From: Pseudo-nitzschia pungens
Taxonomy: Eukaryota > Bacillariophyta > Bacillariophyceae > Bacillariales > Bacillariaceae
DNA length: 64,000 nucleotides
Assembly: GCA_037355855.1 (NCBI GenBank)
Contig: CM074767.1
Coordinates: forward strand, 1,860,001-1,924,000
Direction: 5' to 3'
Shown here: positions 62,431-64,000 of the stretch, in pieces
How the letters are laid out: each line of letters starts with the position of its first letter
Numbering within the stretch: the stretch's first letter is position 1
Made by a program: the position numbers and the translations under genes
The notes under the pieces: model-generated
Seen by the model: the letters and a program-made list of their open reading frames with translations, nothing else
Database searches by the model: none
Told to the model about the DNA's origin: nothing

Positions 62431-64000
62431 TCAGTAATCCCTTGCTATTGGGAACTGGGTCCCGAAATAGTTTTTTCCCAGATCTTCCTTAAAATTGACA
62501 ACGCGGCCATATCCCCGAGGATGAGAATCGTTTTGTACTGATTTCATACCCGGAATGCGAAGGGATGACAAACTTTTTAGGAATTCCCCCGAACCATTGC
62601 TGTCTATTTCCGGCTCAAATGCATTGAATTCAATATGTATTTGACCATCATAACTAGCAATGATTGTGTTAGGCTTCTTGCCGTTCTCTCCACCCCACGA
62701 TACCGTCACGAGACAACCATCGCCGACTTCACGCCGGAAGATCTTTCGGTTCGGATTTTCTTCTCGTGGAAAGACGGAGTACTCGGATGGCTTTTCATCA
62801 CTTCCAAACAACAAGTTGTGGAACTCGGCACACGAAGAAAAGAGTTTTGCTTCAGCGGGTGACGAAAAGGATCGAGTGGGTTTGCGTACCACCTGTTCGC
62901 GATTGAGAAGACCAGCAGCTCCATCCATGAGATAGTATACCTTGTATCGCCCATCGTCCAGCTGGTCAATGATTTGTGCCTCGTAAAAGAATTGACGATC
63001 GTCGTCCTGCTCTTCGTTGTCCTCGGCCATTACTATGGTACCAAAGGGTATCACATCATCGCTTGCAAGTATTGCTTCCACGTCGTATGGTATCATTTGA
63101 ACTAGTTTCGCGGTATGTTGGTATCCATCGCCCTCCGCAATGATATATTCATCGTTTATGGTGTCAACCACGTCGCCCAGAACCCAATCATTCTGTTCGA
63201 TGCGATGGAATATGACTTTCGAGCCCTTTCGTATATTAGTCTTTTCCTTAGGAAAGTCTGAGGGCACACGCTCGTGTTGTACCAGGACCTGTCCCCCAAC
63301 AGGACGCTGGTCTGACCACTGCTGTTTCGCAGGTTTTATATCATAATCGGAAGGGGTTGCCCATTTGCTGGGCTGGTAATCAGGTATGCGAGAGATTGCT
63401 CCTGTTTTTGTCTCAACGAGAATGACTTCCCAAGAGTGATCCCCTTCTTTGTGTATGTCGTGAAACGAGGCTACGAGCTGATCGTAAAACAGAGGATTTC
63501 CGACACACAAAACCCCCATCGTCCACGTCTCGAATAACGAAGGATCGCGAACCGCAGTCGTTGCGTGATACACGGGGTTGAACTCAACGAGATCGGTTCG
63601 GAACCGCTCGAGAAGCTGGTACCTCCAAGAGGACGAGAACTCCTCGAGTTTGCCATCCACAACAGAAGGAGCCAACACGACGAGGTCATGTGACAACCAT
63701 TCGTAACTTGAAGAATCGGTAACAACCAGTTTCTTTGTGATCTGACCCAATTCGAATGGAGCTTGGGGGTCGATCACGATTGCATCGATTTTGCCCGTAT
63801 TATTTCTCGAAGACAAAGCGTGTTGAATGGTTTGGGACAGCTGTATCTCGCAGTACGAGAGACTAGAATCATTGCCTCCCACAATTTCGGGACATGCGTC
63901 GAACGAGATCACTTGGGTTGCTCCATACTTCACATCGTCGCGTAGACTGCATCTAGAGTCCTCATTCGGACAGAGTACCAACACGATGGAATCTTTCGTG
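62431..64000 (-). CDS. partial protein of unknown function with tudor-like segment; runs off right edge
   Basis: The frame is open from the stop at 62431 to the window edge, about 522 codons, and its true start is beyond 64000. The first third (I-V-L-V-L-C-P-N-E-D, I-D-A-I-V-I-D-P-Q-A-P-F) reads like part of a nucleotide- or S-adenosylmethionine-binding Rossmann domain, possibly of the spermidine-synthase/methyltransferase group; this is a weak guess. The middle third (I-R-K-G-S-K-V-I-F-H-R-I, W-V-L-G-D-V-V-D-T-I, later Y-K-V-Y-Y-L-M-D-G) resembles paired tudor/agenet-like SH3 barrels. The C-terminal third has V-T-V-S-W-G-G-E-N-G and ends near R-D-Y. No catalytic motif can be named. The continuous frame and even composition support a real gene. 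Confidence 0.65.
   Translation of the reverse strand, partial: TKDSIVLVLCPNEDSRCSLRDDVKYGATQVISFDACPEIVGGNDSSLSYCEIQLSQTIQHALSSRNNTGKIDAIVIDPQAPFELGQITKKLVVTDSSSYEWLSHDLVVLAPSVVDGKLEEFSSSWRYQLLERFRTDLVEFNPVYHATTAVRDPSLFETWTMGVLCVGNPLFYDQLVASFHDIHKEGDHSWEVILVETKTGAISRIPDYQPSKWATPSDYDIKPAKQQWSDQRPVGGQVLVQHERVPSDFPKEKTNIRKGSKVIFHRIEQNDWVLGDVVDTINDEYIIAEGDGYQHTAKLVQMIPYDVEAILASDDVIPFGTIVMAEDNEEQDDDRQFFYEAQIIDQLDDGRYKVYYLMDGAAGLLNREQVVRKPTRSFSSPAEAKLFSSCAEFHNLLFGSDEKPSEYSVFPREENPNRKIFRREVGDGCLVTVSWGGENGKKPNTIIASYDGQIHIEFNAFEPEIDSNGSGEFLKSLSSLRIPGMKSVQNDSHPRGYGRVVNFKEDLGKNYFGTQFPIARDY

Overview
The window looks like nuclear DNA of a diatom, probably pennate; the species cannot be told from sequence. 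The evidence is a spliced fucoxanthin-chlorophyll light-harvesting gene (48266..49329) whose presequence ends in the diatom plastid motif S-A-A-A-F-A-P, GT-AG introns of about 300-490 bp in single-copy genes, eukaryote-type ribosomal protein eS1, diatom-style ankyrin-like repeats, a Gag with a C-x4-H-x-H-x4-C knuckle, and intergenic DNA rich in GTAC-containing words.

Positions 1..14,570 are a nest of transposons. A gag-only LTR retrotransposon (924..4042, with 5-bp target duplication GGAGC) sits inside a decayed copy of the second gene of a DNA transposon. Next come a 494-bp Stowaway-like MITE, an intact piggyBac transposase gene with a SAP domain, a 91-bp MITE, and a complete 4,776-bp IS630/Tc1-like transposon. 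That transposon has 123-bp terminal inverted repeats, a DD34E transposase and a convergent Cys-rich second gene. A 226-bp foldback MITE follows. Three 91-bp MITEs (9362, 20642, 28685) carry the ends of the large transposon.

Positions 14.6..35.8 kb hold an ankyrin-like protein, a 5.4-kb stretch with no gene I can support, mitochondrial uS17, cytosolic eS1 with a 9-nt first coding exon, a gene of unknown function and its frameshifted neighbouring copy, and a two-exon protein kinase with a large acidic insert.

Positions 36.0..51.2 kb are gene-rich: a rhodanese-type tRNA-uridine hydroxylase fused to an RluA-type pseudouridine synthase (frameshifted), an SDR39U1-like epimerase, a tRNA locus, a beta-trefoil/longin/R-SNARE-like membrane protein, a frameshifted SpoU methyltransferase, the light-harvesting gene and an IMPACT/YigZ protein. 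At the tRNA locus an ordinary tRNA-Leu(CAA) is followed 27 bp later by a circularly permuted tRNA-Cys(GCA), with its 3' half upstream of its 5' half. This is the most striking observation in the window.

Positions 51.5..64 kb contain a mosaic of short tandem repeats (51.5..52.8 kb), a signal-peptide protein of unknown function, a fusion of Fpg/MutM-type DNA glycosylase with family-1 uracil-DNA glycosylase (two base-excision-repair enzymes in one polypeptide), a small possible secreted protein, and a partial gene running off the right edge.
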